Below, in pieces: positions 11,642-22,068 of a stretch of 64,000 nt of DNA (positions are counted from its first letter, which is position 1; each line of letters begins with the position of its first letter). The notes under the pieces were generated by a model, which searched no databases, was not told the DNA's origin, and was given only the letters and a program-made list of their open reading frames with translations. A program made the translations under genes and the position numbers. Source of the DNA: Hetaerina americana (taxonomy: Eukaryota > Arthropoda > Insecta > Odonata > Calopterygidae); assembly GCA_022747635.1 (NCBI GenBank), contig JAKTNV010000027.1, positions 4,328,501 through 4,392,500 of the forward strand, written 5' to 3'.

Positions 11642-13513
11642 ATTTTATTGCAATGATAGTTACATAATTTGACATTTTTTCCTTTGTTTATTTAGTATAG
11701 CACCAGGTTTGCTAGTTATTTCGGTGGAGAAGGAGCTCTCTGTCACAGAGACGGCCGGCTACTTGCTAGTCCGCGACTGGACGAATAATCCACAGCCTTT
11801 AATTCCGCAATGCGAGACGCCACCCATTTACTGCCAAAGAGTCAGGAGAAGCAGTTATAAATTACGACTAAGGCTGGCAGAATTTTTCCCTTCGCGGGTC
11901 ATCCGTCTGACTCACTCCCGACGGAATTCCGACTCGGAGCGATGACTCGACCCTTGAATGTTCGCGCGAGAAAAATGAGGGCTGGGGGCCGTCACGCCAT
12001 TCGCAGCCGGCGGGCCGCACCGCCCTCGCGGCCCCGCGCTCGCTTCGTCCAGATTCGATTATCTTTCCCCTGCCCCCTCCGCCCTCTCCAGGCACTGGAA
12101 CCCCGGTCCGGAAGGAGGCATCTCTATTCCTGGAGCACCGAGGTCACTCCATGGTGTCCAGTGGACTTCTTCATACGTAGAGGTTCAGGAAACAGCGAAA
12201 ATTAAGCCAAGTCCGTAACGTCTGAGGAAGATTCCATGACTGACTACGCCACGTCATTCTCCTCTCCAAAAAAATTACTGGGAGAAAGAGGGACTGTGTT
12301 TCCCTCTTGAGTGTTCCACAATTATTTACGTGAGCATTTAAGTAATTTCCTATTACGTAACTCCCGCAATAATCCGTAAAGATTATTTTTGAGTTAAAAC
12401 TGCGGATACAAAATACTGGATATCCATTATATTTATGTATCTCGTGAGCCAGCCGATCACATCAAACATCGTACAAATTCCAATCACACTAATTTGAATA
12501 ACTTTAAAATTTTTATCAAATCTATCTAGTTGGGCAGGTATGCTTTTTTTATGCGCGCGTGGTTGATCGGTCCGGGATCATATTCCAAAGTGCTGGAAAT
12601 TAATTTCGAAGACAGGGTGCGGTGTCAATCAAAAAACTCCGCGGAAACCGATGCATCCGACGGAAGGCGTTCGCCTATTATACGAGTATATTAGCGAGAG
12701 ATTTTGAGACCCAATTCCCTTAAGAGTGATGCGCGGATTATAAAAACGTCTTTTGAGTTGGAAATCACTTGCCTCGATAGTGAAACAGATGGTGACATTT
12801 CAATATTTGCGTCTATTACACAAGTCATTGTCTGATTCGCGAATATTCCGGAAAAAGCGAACGATGCCAAAGTCATATCAAAAGCGGAGGAGAGAAAGAA
12901 GCACGGGTCTTACTCCAGAAAAATTAAGGAACAATTATTGCCTCTCTAAATGGTAATAATGACCCCTTAAATTATTATTATTCCAATAAGTTTCATTACT
13001 AATTTTCAAAGGGATGACGATATGAGATTTAAGCAGCATCAAACTATTATTAGTATCAAACTAGTATTAATAACTTCTCGAAACTACTCGATGAAATATT
13101 TAACTGAGAGTACATTAAATTACATTTCAATACATAATCTACAATGCAAAACTGTGAAAATAATGGAAATCGCCATTCAACATTCCGGAATAAACTAAAA
13201 ATATAAGCAGAAGGAAATGAATCGGAGAGGAAGTGTGTTCCGAGCTGAAATCCCGACGGTGGCCGGCCTCGTCACAGCACTGCCAGATGGGAGTCATGGA
13301 AGCCTGCAAAAGCCCTTACAGCCCTTCCTGCCCTCCCACTCGGCAGTAGGGGAACTGTCAAAGAGAGAGATGAAATATGCCGGGAATCAACACATCAGCA
13401 CGGTTGCCATTTCCTATTCACGTGAAGTAGCGAAATCGCTTAGGCCTTAGGACTCTGCAGATGCGGATCTCACCTTGGTACAGCAGACTGGCGAGATTAT
13501 GGCGGGTCTATGA
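11642..13513. other. Unique spacer, nothing recognised
   Basis: AT-rich except for a GC-rich block at about 11930-12120. No convincing exon, RNA gene or repeat. Confidence 0.5.
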
Positions 13514-14400
13514 AACAAGTTCTGTACCAAAAGTAGCATGACTTATTTTTTCACGGACAGAGGGACAGATGGGCGGCGGTTTCTCTGACTGGGTTCGAGG
13601 GAGGAAGGAAGTCTCTCAGGAAAGGCTGGAGGCCGGTGGTAGTTGGCTTCCAGCTTTTGCGGAGTGAGGATCGTTCGTTTGCGAAACCTCTTACGTGGCC
13701 TCGTTATGCTCCATCATGAACCGTGTTTTGGAATAACGCTACGACATTAAAGTTTGCGTGAAACTGGGCGAAACCGGGGAATAGACTTATGGCATGGCAA
13801 AGTTGGCTTATGGTGATAACGCCAGGGGTAGGTCGGGAGTTTTTGAGTGTCACAAGTTGTTTCAGAGGAGGGCAGAGAAGATGTTGAAGACGCTGGACGT
13901 GCATGGCGCCCTTCGGCCTCGAAAAGTGACGAAAATATTGCAAGAGTGAAGGTTTTGTCGGACAGGGATCGCAGTTTAAGCGTTGGCATGATTTCTGATG
14001 AACTTGGAATCCCTAAAAGTGACGTGCATCGAATTGTGACCGAATACATGGCCATGAGTGCAAGTGTGTGCGATGTTGGTGCCGCGAGTGCTCTCGGCCA
14101 AATAACAAAAGGAAACTCGCACGCGGATACAAGGTTTTTGGACAATGCCTCACCAGACTTCTTCCTCTTCCCCGGCCGTCTCAAATCCTTGTTGAAAGGA
14201 CGTCACCACGCCTCGATGGAAGCGTTACAACAGGCCGTGACGTGGGAGCTTAGCAGCTTTCCGAGCGGCGCCTTCCAGAAGGCAGCGGTGCATGGACGCA
14301 CAAGGGTGCTACGTATAAGACTTCTAAGCGAATGTATCAATTCTGGCAATAATTATTTTTTAAACCGACTCAGGCCTACTACTTTTGGGACAGACATTGT
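13514..14400 (+). mobile_element. mariner-C deletion derivative, copy 1
   Basis: Inverted ends: ACAAGTTCTGTACCAAAAGT at 13514 and the complementary type ACTTTTGGGACAGACATTGT ending at 14400, giving an 887-bp element. The transposase N-terminus is readable near 13750 ([10 protein letters not shown]) and 13815 (AYGDNARGRSGVFE). A C-terminal region of the type PDFFLFP..LKSLLKGRHH lies near 14150. The core with the first two catalytic Asp residues is deleted. Confidence 0.85.
13847..14400 (+). pseudogene. Core-deleted mariner-C transposase frame
   Basis: An open frame crosses the internal deletion without a stop and continues past the element end to 14512 (221 codons, no ATG at its beginning). 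It holds the second helix-turn-helix (SDENIARVKVLSDRDRSLSV, MISDELGIPKSDVHRIVTEY), then after the deletion the third-Asp region (SPDFFLFP) and the C-terminal tail. It lacks the first and second catalytic Asp and so cannot catalyse transposition. Retained DNA-binding ability is conceivable, but nothing here shows expression. Confidence 0.7.
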
Positions 14401-15099
14401 ACTGTGCCCTGACCCAAACGATCCGAGCTCGACTCCACTGCATTGGCTGTGGACTCTTTCCGTGTTCCTCTGGTCATTACTCTCTGTCCAGTGGAGAGAC
14501 CTTTGCCGATGAAGCCAAGTCATTCATCACGCGGGCCATTCAATCACAGATCTGATTGAGCTCGTTGTAACGGCCCTTAGTAATTCACTACATCACGAGG
14601 CCGTGCTCAACGCTCACTTTAATCACGAATTTCTTCTCTGCCCCACTTGACAGACGAGCGCGATCCGTGCCCAGGTTCTGCGGCGCCATTGCAACCCACT
14701 CAGGTGTGAAACTATTAATCTGAGCAATATTTTTTTGCATAATCATGTCCGGATATTAATTCTCTCCACACTCGACATAACTCCAATACCAAGTGGTCTT
14801 TGGTTGAAGTAGCGGGCCGGGAAAGGGCGGCATCGGTGCATCTACGAGTAATAAGCTATGCTTATGTAATATAGGGCACGAGTCCACTTGCGGGTTTTAA
14901 ATTCAACGAATGAATCGGAAATGGATTTCGATGCAGCACATCCCCTTCCGATGAAAGTGATGAGCTACATCGAAAACGGTCGTAAAATAATCAGCATCTG
15001 GTGTAAAAGTGCTGCCATTTGGTCATCAATAAGAAAATTGATGATAATATTTTCAAGTCAATGCTATTTTCGTTATTGTTAACAAAGGAACATTTTTCA
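14401..15099. other. Unique spacer, nothing recognised
   Basis: No domain-bearing frame or repeat seen. Confidence 0.5.
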
Positions 15100-15167
15100 T
15101 AGGGATGAGAGAATTATATATAATTTCATAGGGAGAGATAATTATATATAATATATATATTATCTCG
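15100..15167. repeat. AT-rich direct and inverted repeat beside an RTE element
   Basis: Two near-copies of a block beginning CATAGGGA.GAGA.AATTATA lie in tandem. The second is embedded in an imperfect palindrome, GAGATAATTATATA against TATATATTATCTC. It abuts the 5' side of the RTE remnant. Confidence 0.65.
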
Positions 15168-16404
15168 CTATTCCAAAAAAGATAAAGGCTACGTCATGTG
15201 AGGACTACAGGATAATAAGTTTGATATCCCACGCAGCTAAATTTGTTCTAAGAATCATAAGCAAAAGGATAGAGAGTGGGGCAAATGATTACATAGGGGA
15301 TGATCAGTTCGGGTTTAGGAACGGGAGAGGTACGTGTGATGCCATTGCAGTAATGAGATTATATATCGAGAGGAATATAGAATACAACCAGGAGATATTT
15401 GCCTGTTTCGTAGATTTCGAAAAAGCGTTGGATAGAGTGAATTGGGAAAAACTAATGAGTATATTGAAGAAAATAGGAATAGATTGGAGGGAAAGGAGGC
15501 TAATCCACAACCTGTACATGTCTCAGACTGCTCAGGTGCGGGTGGGAAACGGGGAGTCCGGATGGGCAGTGTTAGGAAGGGGTGTAAGGCAGGGTTGCCC
15601 ATTATCACCGTTGCTGTTCAACCTGTATGTTGAGGAAATGATTAAAGAGGCATGGGAAGAACTGGAGGTAGGAATGAAAGTGGGCGGGGAATTCGTAAAA
15701 TCAGTTAGGTTCGCTGATGACTAAGCTTTAGTTTGTCAGTCAGCCAAGGGGCTGCAAGTATTGCTCAGTGAATTGGAAATCAATTTTAATAAAACAAAGG
15801 TTATGCGATTTTCTAGAAAAAAAAAGGCTGGGCTAAACATTACAATAGGAGGGCAAAAACTAGAGCAGGTAGAACAGTTTACGTATCTCGGAAGTGTTTT
15901 GGACCAACATGGTCAAAGTAGTAGGGACATAAGGAGAAGAATTGCGCTAGGCAAAGAGGCTTTCACTAGGAGGAGGGAGTTGATGAGAGTGACGTTGAGT
16001 AAGGATGTTAAGAAAAGTCTCGTTAAGGCCTTGATATGGAGCGTAGCTACGTACGGCGCGGAAACGTGGTCATTGAAGCAGGAGGATAGACGTAGACTGG
16101 AGGCTTTTGAAATGTGGGTGTGGAGAAGAATGGAGGAGGTGAAATGGACAGAGAAGAAAACAAATCAGGACATACTTGGTATGGTGGGCGAAGAGAGGGG
16201 TTTGTTGGGAGAAATCCTGTAGAGGCAGGAAAAGTGGATGAAGGGGGTATTGACCGTCAGCGGGATGCTGAAGATTGTAATTGAGGGGAGAACGTTAGGC
16301 AAATAAGTAAAGGGAAGGAAGAGGATAGGGATGTTGGACGGGATGAAGGGAGGAAGAAAGTACTCAGAGCTGAAGAGGGACCTGATGTAGAGAAGGATGT
16401 TGTG
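15168..16404 (+). pseudogene. RTE-like LINE reverse transcriptase remnant
   Basis: One reading frame encodes much of a reverse transcriptase. From 15170 it shows the start of the RT domain (SCEDYRIISLISHAAKFVLR), then GFRNGRG, the catalytic FVDFEKALDRVNW, RQGCPLSPLLFNLYVEEM and the catalytic RFADD. The C-terminal thumb region follows (YLGSVLDQHG, SVATYGAETWSLKQEDRRRL, MWVWRRMEE), a pattern typical of RTE-type elements. A TAA at 15722-15724, directly after FADD, replaces an expected Gln codon; further stops occur at about 16220 and 16303, and about ten codons are missing near 15780. The endonuclease half is absent. Confidence 0.88.
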
Positions 16405-16843
16405 TTCGGCGATGCGAAAGATCTGCGCTAAACTCGTCCTCCCGAAGGTCTTTGGAAGCACGACCCAGAGCAAAGTCGATTGTCTGCTTGCGAAGACTTT
16501 CTGCTACGGCATCGCGACGATTCCCCCAGCCCCCGTACAGTCCCGAGCTTTGGCACCAACAGACTATTTCCCATTCCTATAAACGTTAAATCCTCCATCA
16601 GAATGCACCACCAGGGGACCGACCCTTGGAGCCGCCAAAGAAGCTTGCTCGCGTACCCTTGAGGACCTTCCGGAATCCACCCACTAGGGCACCTTCGAGT
16701 CGTGGAAAAATCTGCTAGCAAAACTTTGTTGATGTTCTCACGGGATGTACTTTAAAGAATTATGAGGCTTTGTATGAGCAATATCAGGAATAAATGTATT
16801 TTTTTACGAAACTTTTGCCGATAATTTTTATGCAACCATGAAT
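16405..16843 (+). mobile_element. mariner-A deletion derivative, copy 5 (5'-truncated)
   Basis: Begins abruptly at GGCGATGCGAAAGATCTGCG, directly after the RTE remnant, and continues through the core-deletion junction to the right end CCGATAATTTTTATGCAACC. The left third of the element, including its terminal repeat, is missing and was not found upstream of the RTE remnant. Confidence 0.8.
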
Positions 16844-17781
16844 GGGTCGATCCTTTTGTTAATGTAATCATGATATGTATGAGAGGATGAGAGAATACTA
16901 AGCCTGTCCGTGAATTTGTCGTGACGGGAGAATCGTGAGCAATCTCGTTTTCTATTCCCTTCTCCATCCCCGTCGTGAATTGCAAATCTCCTCCTCCGAG
17001 CAGATCTCAATTCCTGGTTAAGCATCGGCCTTCCTCGCACATGCACTGGAGATTAACCCAGTAAGGACGTCACCCGTCGCCCCGGGAGCGTGCGCGGGAC
17101 GCCCAACAACTCCGGACATGTTCATCCCGTTTCATCGTGGCGAGCGCGCCCGTTCCGTCTCGGGCGTCCGTCCACTTGAAGGGCATTCGCCGGTCGAATT
17201 AACCCGCCGGGCGCGCCTCCTCTCCCCGGGCGGGCGGGTGGACGCCGGTGGAAATAATAAGTACTGGTCATTCACTCGAAGTGCCCGCTCCTCTGTTTAG
17301 TGTCTGCATCGCAGGCATCTGCGTAAACCGCTGTGGAGTAAGACTTCACCGAGTGGCTACTCGACAGCGCTTTGCATAATCGGGAGTTATTTCAACTAAT
17401 TTAGAGTCGTTAGAACACCATATTCCTGTGTTTCAGCATTAATAATTCATTTAGGCGAGTGGAGCAAAATTTATACGTGTAAAATCTGTTCGCAACGGTA
17501 AGTACAAACCCAAGACTACAAAAGGATGTGGTGAAAGTTCTTAGATAAGAGGCGTTCATGTAATTAAATTTTTTAAAGAGACCATCACGTGTTAATTAAA
17601 AGAGATAAACATCGCCAGATAGGGATGGACACTAGAAGTGATTATTTTGAGCGTATTTTTTAAAGTAAAGTTTTAAAGAGTGGTGAACTTCGCAATGAAC
17701 TTTCATTTCTAAGAAAGAAATCTTGTATAAATAACCTTGTCCAGTGTAGCCACGAATTTTGATTTACTTTTTCAAATCGCC
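16844..17781. other. Unique spacer, GC-rich at 17050-17260
   Basis: No domain, RNA gene or repeat recognised. Confidence 0.5.
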
Positions 17782-17903
17782 CAGCGGTGTGGGGACGCAT
17801 GAGGGTGCTATTTGAATGGCTTGATGGTGAATGTATCAATTCTGGCCATACCTTTTCTTGTTAAATGAACTTAGTCCTACTACTTTTGGGAGAGACCTTG
17901 TAG
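17782..17903 (+). mobile_element. mariner-C 3' fragment
   Basis: Matches the last 120 bp of the mariner-C copies: a CAGCGGTG.GTGG.ACGCA block, GAATGTATCAATTCTGGC, and the right terminal repeat CTACTACTTTTGGGAGAGAC. Confidence 0.8.
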
Positions 17904-19607
17904 GGTACAATAATTGCTCGGTTCTCGGCATTAACTCTTGTCGCATCGTCGACATTTGATTTCGTTAACATTCCAAGGAAAATAAATGCAATGGACACCA
18001 TCCTATCTTAGATTGCTGAGACTGCTGACCACAGCGCAATGTGAAATGTGGATGAAGCATTGAATGGCGAACGGTTTAGAAGCACGCAGGGCGAGGGGGG
18101 AGGGCGGGGAGCAGGCGGAAGGTTTCAGAGACTCACTCGATTGAGAAGGACAGATAGCACGACGGGCTACAGAAAAGGCACCAGGAAGCTGTAGTAGCAG
18201 ATAGACATTGAGAATGGGTGGGCTCACTAAAAATTACTAATTTCATTTCATTTCCAACTTTACCAACGACATAAAGGTGGTGGCTTCTCAAAAAAGTGAA
18301 TTGATAAAATTAATTAAATTATTTGTTGAAGTAATGAAAAGGATCAATCGAAATACATTTTTCCCCATTATTTGCTAACTCGATTCCCACGTAGTCTACT
18401 ATGGGTTTAAAGGGTTCCACCCAATCGCCCCCAGGGGGCGCTTGGATTGAGGCCGGTAAGATTGTCCACTCCGTCGCCCCTCGCTCCGCCAACAAGGGAA
18501 GGGGTTTACGATTGACTCGGGATTTTCCCTCAATCTGATCACAATTGCTACGGCCACCGGGTGCAGCCAACGGTTACACCGCCACTTGATCGATAGTTGA
18601 GGAATCCCATCAAAAAAGGATGAAAAATTGAATGGGCATGTTAATTTTCACCGAGTGTCCACTCTCTTAGGAGCGAATGCAAAGTGAACCCAATGTAGGT
18701 CTCCCTCAGCATAATCACATTATGAAAATTGGCCGAGGGAGGAAGAAGACCAGGGGGGGTGGGGAGTCCTCCATTATTTCGTGCGGGGGTGGCCGCGAGG
18801 CAGACACAGGGGCTGATCGCATTCTAATTGGATGCTAATATATAATCAAGTTGATGAATATTCTGTCCCCACTTAGCGATACTGCGGGAAAAACGATGCC
18901 TGGCCGAGGGCATGGAGAATTGCGGGTCTCCGCTGAGAGCGGCCCTTGTACTCACTCCAAGGGGCATTTGAAGAGTGCGCTGGGAGAGATGGGGGTCCAG
19001 AGCGAGGCGCCGGTGCCAGTTGCGAACGAACGGGTGGAGAGTGCTAAGGAGGCGATATTAGGGGGGAGCATGGGGGTGTGGGAGGGGAGGGGGGCGGAGG
19101 AGCGAGCCATCGGAGGAGCCCCTGGTAGGGCCCATCATGGCTCATTCCGGCCGCAGCCAATTGCCAATTCAAAACGCTGATCGGCGGAAACATCGAGGGA
19201 GATATTACTCCGCGCGATAAAAAATGGACCATTAAAAAAGGACGAAGGATTTATTAAAGAAACATCTTTGGAGAAGGAGATGTCGGGCTTTATCAATAAT
19301 CCTAATTCGATACTGAAACCTGAAGAAACGACTCGAAGTTCTTCCCCGAAAATGCAAGCCAGATAATAAAACTGCTAGTGTCACGCGACTCCGAGTGAGG
19401 GAGTTCGATATTTCTCAGGAATATCTACGTAATACATTGAAGAAAGAGGTGTGAGAAAGATGGCGCGGGGGACCAGAGTATTCTTTAATGATTTGCGAAA
19501 TTAGTATCAGTAAAGACTAGCAACATTTGCTAAGCCGATGTATAAGTATACAGTATGCAAATACCTAAAAATAAATAAATAAACATTATGCCGCAACGTT
19601 TGCCCAT
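17904..19607. other. Unique spacer with purine-rich island
   Basis: 18980-19120 is strongly G-rich on the plus strand. Frames there are chance frames. No gene or repeat recognised. Confidence 0.5.
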
Positions 19608-19932
19608 CGATTACTTCTAGTTGTAGCAGTATTTTTATGGGAGGCGACCGACAGCCGAGGTCATTTGCACCATTAGGGACGGATGGGAAAGGAGGAAGGG
19701 AGAAGAGAAACCCGGAGTCGACAGCCTAGCCTACTCTTAACGAAAGGCGTCAAGGGGTAACAAAGTTTGACGTCCCATCCGACGGACGGAGCACTCACTC
19801 AAAGTGCCCTCCACAAAGCACTTTCATCGTAGGGAGTGGGATACCACTGAAAATGATCTGGCGTCTTCAGGATTCGAACCGGGGCCCTCTGGGTGGGGAG
19901 CCAGTACGTTAGCCACCACACCACCCGATCCC
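19608..19932 (-). mobile_element. SINE-2, copy with tRNA-derived head
   Basis: Read on the minus strand, the element starts near 19932 with a tRNA-like head. It has a box-A-like TGGTGGCTAACGTACTGG and a perfect box B GGTTCGAATCC (19870-19880), the internal RNA polymerase III promoter elements. The body (about 19610-19850) is shared with the fragment at 1612-1833. The head does not fold into a convincing complete tRNA and continues into the shared body, so this is a SINE rather than a tRNA gene. Confidence 0.8.
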
Positions 19933-21370
19933 CCTCCACAACTCCTACGCATGTAGTCAAGCTTTCATTGAATGTCACTTCACGGGATTATTTTCTAACC
20001 AGCTTCAAAAATTTGAATGCAATCGCTAAGAAGACTACAAGGTGTTTTGAAGCACTCGTCATTTAACTAAACCTTTTTTCAATGTCAGTGCGAATAGCAG
20101 CTGACTCATAGCCTTCCGCGTCGAGCACATTGAGGAGGCATCCATCAGCTTTGCGGTCGGGACGGGGAGATGCAAGTGACGGTGGAGATGCGATGGGCCG
20201 ATCCTGGAGGCAGACGCACGTGTGACGTCATTTACCCTGGCCGCAACGCCCCCTGGTGCCGTGGAGAAGAGCAGGCGCAGTTGATGCGGTTGGCCACGGG
20301 AGGGCCCTTTTACTATCTTACGTGTTCTGAAACACGATATCCCGTTATCGGAGAGATGGCGGGACAACGCGCGGAAGAAAATACAAAATAAATGGACCAG
20401 TTAAAGGAGAAAGCATGGATCCTAATCAAATAAGGGTAAAACGTCACAAAGGAAAACTAATCATATAGCCACATGATGAAATATTTGTAAATATTTCGAA
20501 ACATAAAGAGTTGCGTCACATCTCAGGCACAAAAATTATATATATTTTCATATTTGTTGAGGTCAACTTCGCAAATTAGAATAACCATTCTTCTATGGGA
20601 ATCTAATCGTTCAAGTTTTCCGATTAAATCAATGGAGAATATTTCACCCATCTCGTCCCATCCCATGCGATTTGGGAGGGGGTTCGCCCGTGACCACCTC
20701 GTAAGCGGGTCGGCGGCTGAAAGCAATTAATAGCGCAATTCCCAGACTGCGTGCACTTTGAACCCTTCCACCCCTATTCCCAGGCATGAAGCTCGCTCCA
20801 TTCGATGGACCCCTGAAATGCGAGGAGGCGAATGCGTTGAAGCAGGCCCCGAAGGTGACCCGCGGGATTGGCCGAAACGGGTGCGTGCCACCCTCGGCAC
20901 TGCCGGGAGAGTGGTGCGGAAGAATCGATTCAGATGCTTAAATAGAAGCGAAAATAATGACCATGATTATGATAGTGAACACCGCCCGGTGGGGAGTGAC
21001 TGCCCCCAACCGAAGCGATGAGAGGAACAGGCGACGGCGGCTCCCTCCGATGGGGTCCCCCGCTTGCTCTTCGCCCCGCAAACCTAGAGCGAGGGCAATG
21101 GAAGCAGGAGCGTGGCGGTTTGTAATACGTAGGTGGAAATTGTGCACATTTTATTCACCACTCTGGACTCGAAAACCTTTATTTTTCTTGATAATAAAAG
21201 GCATTAAAATGCACCGTGAGCAATGAATCGATTTTAGTGGTAACCTCAAAAAAATATTTGTATAAAGAGCTTAAGCAGCTGAGTCAGCTTCACGGGCGCC
21301 TAAACCTGGCCAATAAAAGGAAACACAGAGAGAGAAAGCTCTGCTTGACTCCTCACTTGCTGAAACGAAA
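19933..21370. other. Unique spacer, nothing recognised
   Basis: Mixed composition; GC-rich at 20160-20300 and 20800-21090. No gene or repeat recognised. Confidence 0.5.
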
Positions 21371-21905
21371 TCAGTTGGAAAAGTTCTCAGAATCACCACC
21401 AAATGTCAACGCTAGCGCAACGAGGTTCCCGCGTAGTAATAGGTAATCCTTCATGATTAAACACCTAAAGCGTCAGTGTCCTGGGAAGAGATGTGGTCCG
21501 GATACCGCGCTAACCTCCTGGACCAACTACAGCAAAAGATACACAAATGGCCAGGTTTGGCAAGGAAGAAAGTCATCTTTCATCGAGACAATGCACGCCC
21601 ACACACAAGTGTCATTTCCAAGGCAAAATACGTGAACTAAGATACGGAGTGTTGCCACAGCCGCCTCAGTCGCCTGATTTAGCTCAATCAGATTTCCATC
21701 TCTTCCCCTAGCTCAATATCTCTCGGTGGACGGAGATTCTCTTCAAACAAAGAACTAAGAGCCGAATGAGTCGGACATTTTGCAGGTCTGAAGGAATCTA
21801 ATTTTCAAGATGGGATTCAGACATTGGAACAGTGCTGGACAACATGCATCGCGGAAGTGCATTAGTGCACAGAGAGACTGAATTGAAATTTTTTTAAATT
21901 CACTG
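21371..21905 (+). mobile_element. mariner-F relic
   Basis: 21371-21505 shares a diverged block with 57476-57602 (key string CCCGCGTAGTAATAGGTAAT), probably non-coding mariner sequence. From about 21515 the C-terminal half of a mariner transposase is readable in two frames: KIHKWPGLARKKVIFHRDNA and ARPHTS (second catalytic Asp), PQPPQSPDLAQSDFHLFP (third catalytic Asp), then the C-terminal tail near 21790-21850. The N-terminal half with the first catalytic Asp is missing. Confidence 0.75.
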
Positions 21906-22008
21906 AGGTAAATATTTAATTTCTACTCCATTCCGTGAACATCATACTACTTGAATTAGAGATAGACCGGGTGACATTTGGGGTGACCTCTAAAATAAAC
22001 CACTCGCT

Positions 22009-22068
22009 ACGTCGAGTCTTTTCCATTGTGGTTACGTCGAGAACATCTTTTCCATTGTGGTCACCCCC
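22009..22068. repeat. Short tandem duplication
   Basis: A TACGTCGAG block followed by TTTTCCATTGTGGT occurs twice head to tail, about 30 bp apart. Confidence 0.8.

Noticed and set aside
19868..19932. Possible tRNA gene on the minus strand
   Set aside because: Perfect box B, but no convincing acceptor stem, and it is fused to the repeat body shared with 1612-1833.
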